From Firmicutes bacterium UBA7523 (GTDB taxonomy: Bacteria; Bacillota; Dethiobacteria; Dethiobacterales; Dethiobacteraceae): 7,453 nucleotides of DNA. Made by a program: the position numbers and the translations under genes. Shown here in pieces: positions 6,740-7,453 of the stretch (position 1 is its first letter; every line of letters begins with the position of its first letter). The notes beneath the pieces are model-generated. The model worked only from the letters and a program-made list of their open reading frames with translations, was not told where the DNA came from and did not search any database. The stretch covers positions 1 to 7,453 of the forward strand of contig DLMZ01000040.1 in assembly GCA_002479415.1 (NCBI GenBank). The letters run 5' to 3'.

Positions 6740-6953
6740 TTAATTTGTACACCTGGGGGGTACGCAGAATACATCACTTGGTTATAATACATTAGGATTA
6801 GAAATATGAGGGTTAGCATTAATTAAAACTTTGGAGGCTTACTCCATAACGTTGTGCAATATAATACATAGTGTCTCCGGGTTTTACAGTATACCTGCCT
6901 TTACAATAAACCTTTACTAAAGGATGGGTTAAGCTATAATAAAGGCATACATT
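6740..6953 (-). pseudogene. LysM-domain protein, decayed (frameshift plus nonsense)
   Basis: On the minus strand, 6953 down to 6822 reads a LysM start: GRYTVKPGDTMYYIAQRYGV then SLQSFN, stopping at TAA (6821-6819). Skipping one T of the TTTT run (6827-6824 in plus coordinates) restores the second half, LINANPHISNPNVL. Next comes TAA (6784-6782) where LysM domains usually have Tyr, then PSDVFCVPPRCTN and a final TAA at 6742-6740. Together these make one full LysM fold of about 45 residues, a peptidoglycan-binding module common in cell-wall and spore-coat proteins. The reading frame also has no start codon: TAA lies at 6956-6954, and nearby ATGs at 6952 and 6948 are in other frames and end quickly. 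So at least two, probably three, disabling changes are present. It lies 53 bp downstream of the permease stop in the same direction. A sequencing error could explain one lesion but hardly all of them. Confidence 0.85.
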
Positions 6954-7006
6954 TTAAGAAGATATAAATGGATAACGAATCCGCTATTGATATAGTGATT
7001 TTGCTA

Positions 7007-7453
7007 CTACAGGTCTTTTTTACTGTAAATTCGCTGCGAATATTTCATGGAGATTAAATAAACAACAATCAGGGAAACAACTGCAAGAGTAACAGGCAAC
7101 CAGGTAAAAATACCGGATAAAGCATAGAAAGTATCAATTGCCATATTGAATGTGCCAGCATAGTACTGTTCGGTTAGAATGCGCGGCAAGAAAAAGAAAG
7201 CTAGGAAAAAAAACACAGAGAAGGTACGTATAGCAGCAGTTCCGTATCTGAAGTATAGCGGATAATACAGTGTAACTGCAACAGTAATGAGCGTGAAAAC
7301 AAAGATGATATCCGTGATTGTTAGGAAGCGTGGCGCAGGTATGGGTAACGGTGTTATGTGTAGTATAACCGCTGACACTGTTAACATAATCATGCCAATA
7401 GCAGCATAGGTAAACACATTAACATATTTGGCGGGAGTGTCAAGAATTTTGTG
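7007..7453 (-). CDS. ABC-2 type transporter permease, C-terminal part (5' truncated by window edge)
   Basis: The minus-strand frame is open from the right window edge to TAG at 7009-7007, so 148 residues are visible. A GTG at 7417 is in frame, but the codons before it (ILDTPAKYVNV) continue without a stop and resemble the conserved segment before a membrane helix in ABC-2 permeases, so the true start lies outside. Four hydrophobic segments are visible: around YAAIGMIMLTVSAVILHI, IIFVFTLITVAVTLYYPLYF, TFSVFFFLAFFFLPRIL and WLPVTLAVVSLIVVYLISM. The chain ends in a short basic tail, YSQRIYSKKDL, typical of the ABC2_membrane_5 group. Such permeases pair with a separate ATPase, often encoded just upstream, and export peptides, antibiotics or other molecules across the cytoplasmic membrane. 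The substrate is not deducible. It converges on katE and is followed by the LysM remnant. Confidence 0.75.
   Translation of the reverse strand, partial: HKILDTPAKYVNVFTYAAIGMIMLTVSAVILHITPLPIPAPRFLTITDIIFVFTLITVAVTLYYPLYFRYGTAAIRTFSVFFFLAFFFLPRILTEQYYAGTFNMAIDTFYALSGIFTWLPVTLAVVSLIVVYLISMKYSQRIYSKKDL

Noticed and set aside
1..7453. CRISPR arrays, tRNA or rRNA genes, insertion sequences, phage integration sites
   Set aside because: No regularly spaced repeats, cloverleaf sequences, transposase motifs or flanking direct repeats were recognised by eye.

Overview
The window looks like a chromosomal stretch of a low-to-moderate GC Bacillota bacterium. Shine-Dalgarno sites are strong (AAGGAGG, GGAGGT, GAGGAG), GTG and TTG starts occur, and the catalase closely resembles the Bacillus KatE type. 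The flavodoxin, DUF454 and LysM-type proteins would suit an anaerobic spore-former such as a Negativicutes member, but that placement is a guess from general resemblance.

Layout. Positions 3-323 (+) hold the C-terminal part of a flavodoxin-family protein whose start lies outside the window. Positions 393-587 (+) encode a 64-residue coiled-coil protein ending in half of an EF-hand-like loop; a ribosome binding site inside the longer reading frame places its start at GTG 393. Positions 772-3750 (+) encode a 992-residue superfamily 1 (UPF1/DNA2/NAM7-like) helicase with a complete motif set and a long coiled-coil insertion. Positions 3871-4287 (+) encode a small DUF454 (YbaN-like) membrane protein, preceded by a TATAAT box and an inverted repeat. 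Positions 4397-6517 (+) encode a large-subunit, HPII-type catalase (KatE) with a C-terminal DJ-1/PfpI-like domain. The region 6518-7006 carries no intact gene. It holds a GC-rich terminator hairpin and, on the minus strand, a LysM-domain pseudogene broken by a frameshift and a stop codon. The minus-strand end of an ABC-2 type permease runs off the right edge.

How the genes relate. All five plus-strand genes are co-directional, but their gaps (69-184 bp) and their own promoter-like or RBS elements suggest several transcription units rather than one operon. Catalase and possibly the flavodoxin fit oxidative-stress or redox functions. The helicase has no functional partner visible here and reads as an accessory gene, possibly defence-related, though nothing in the window proves this. 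The permease and the LysM remnant belong to a convergent minus-strand unit that probably ends at the hairpin at 6642-6677.

No CRISPR array, tRNA, rRNA, insertion sequence or attachment site was recognised. The strongest non-obvious observation is the decayed LysM gene. The most open functional question is the orphan helicase. I do not see a complete new multi-gene system.
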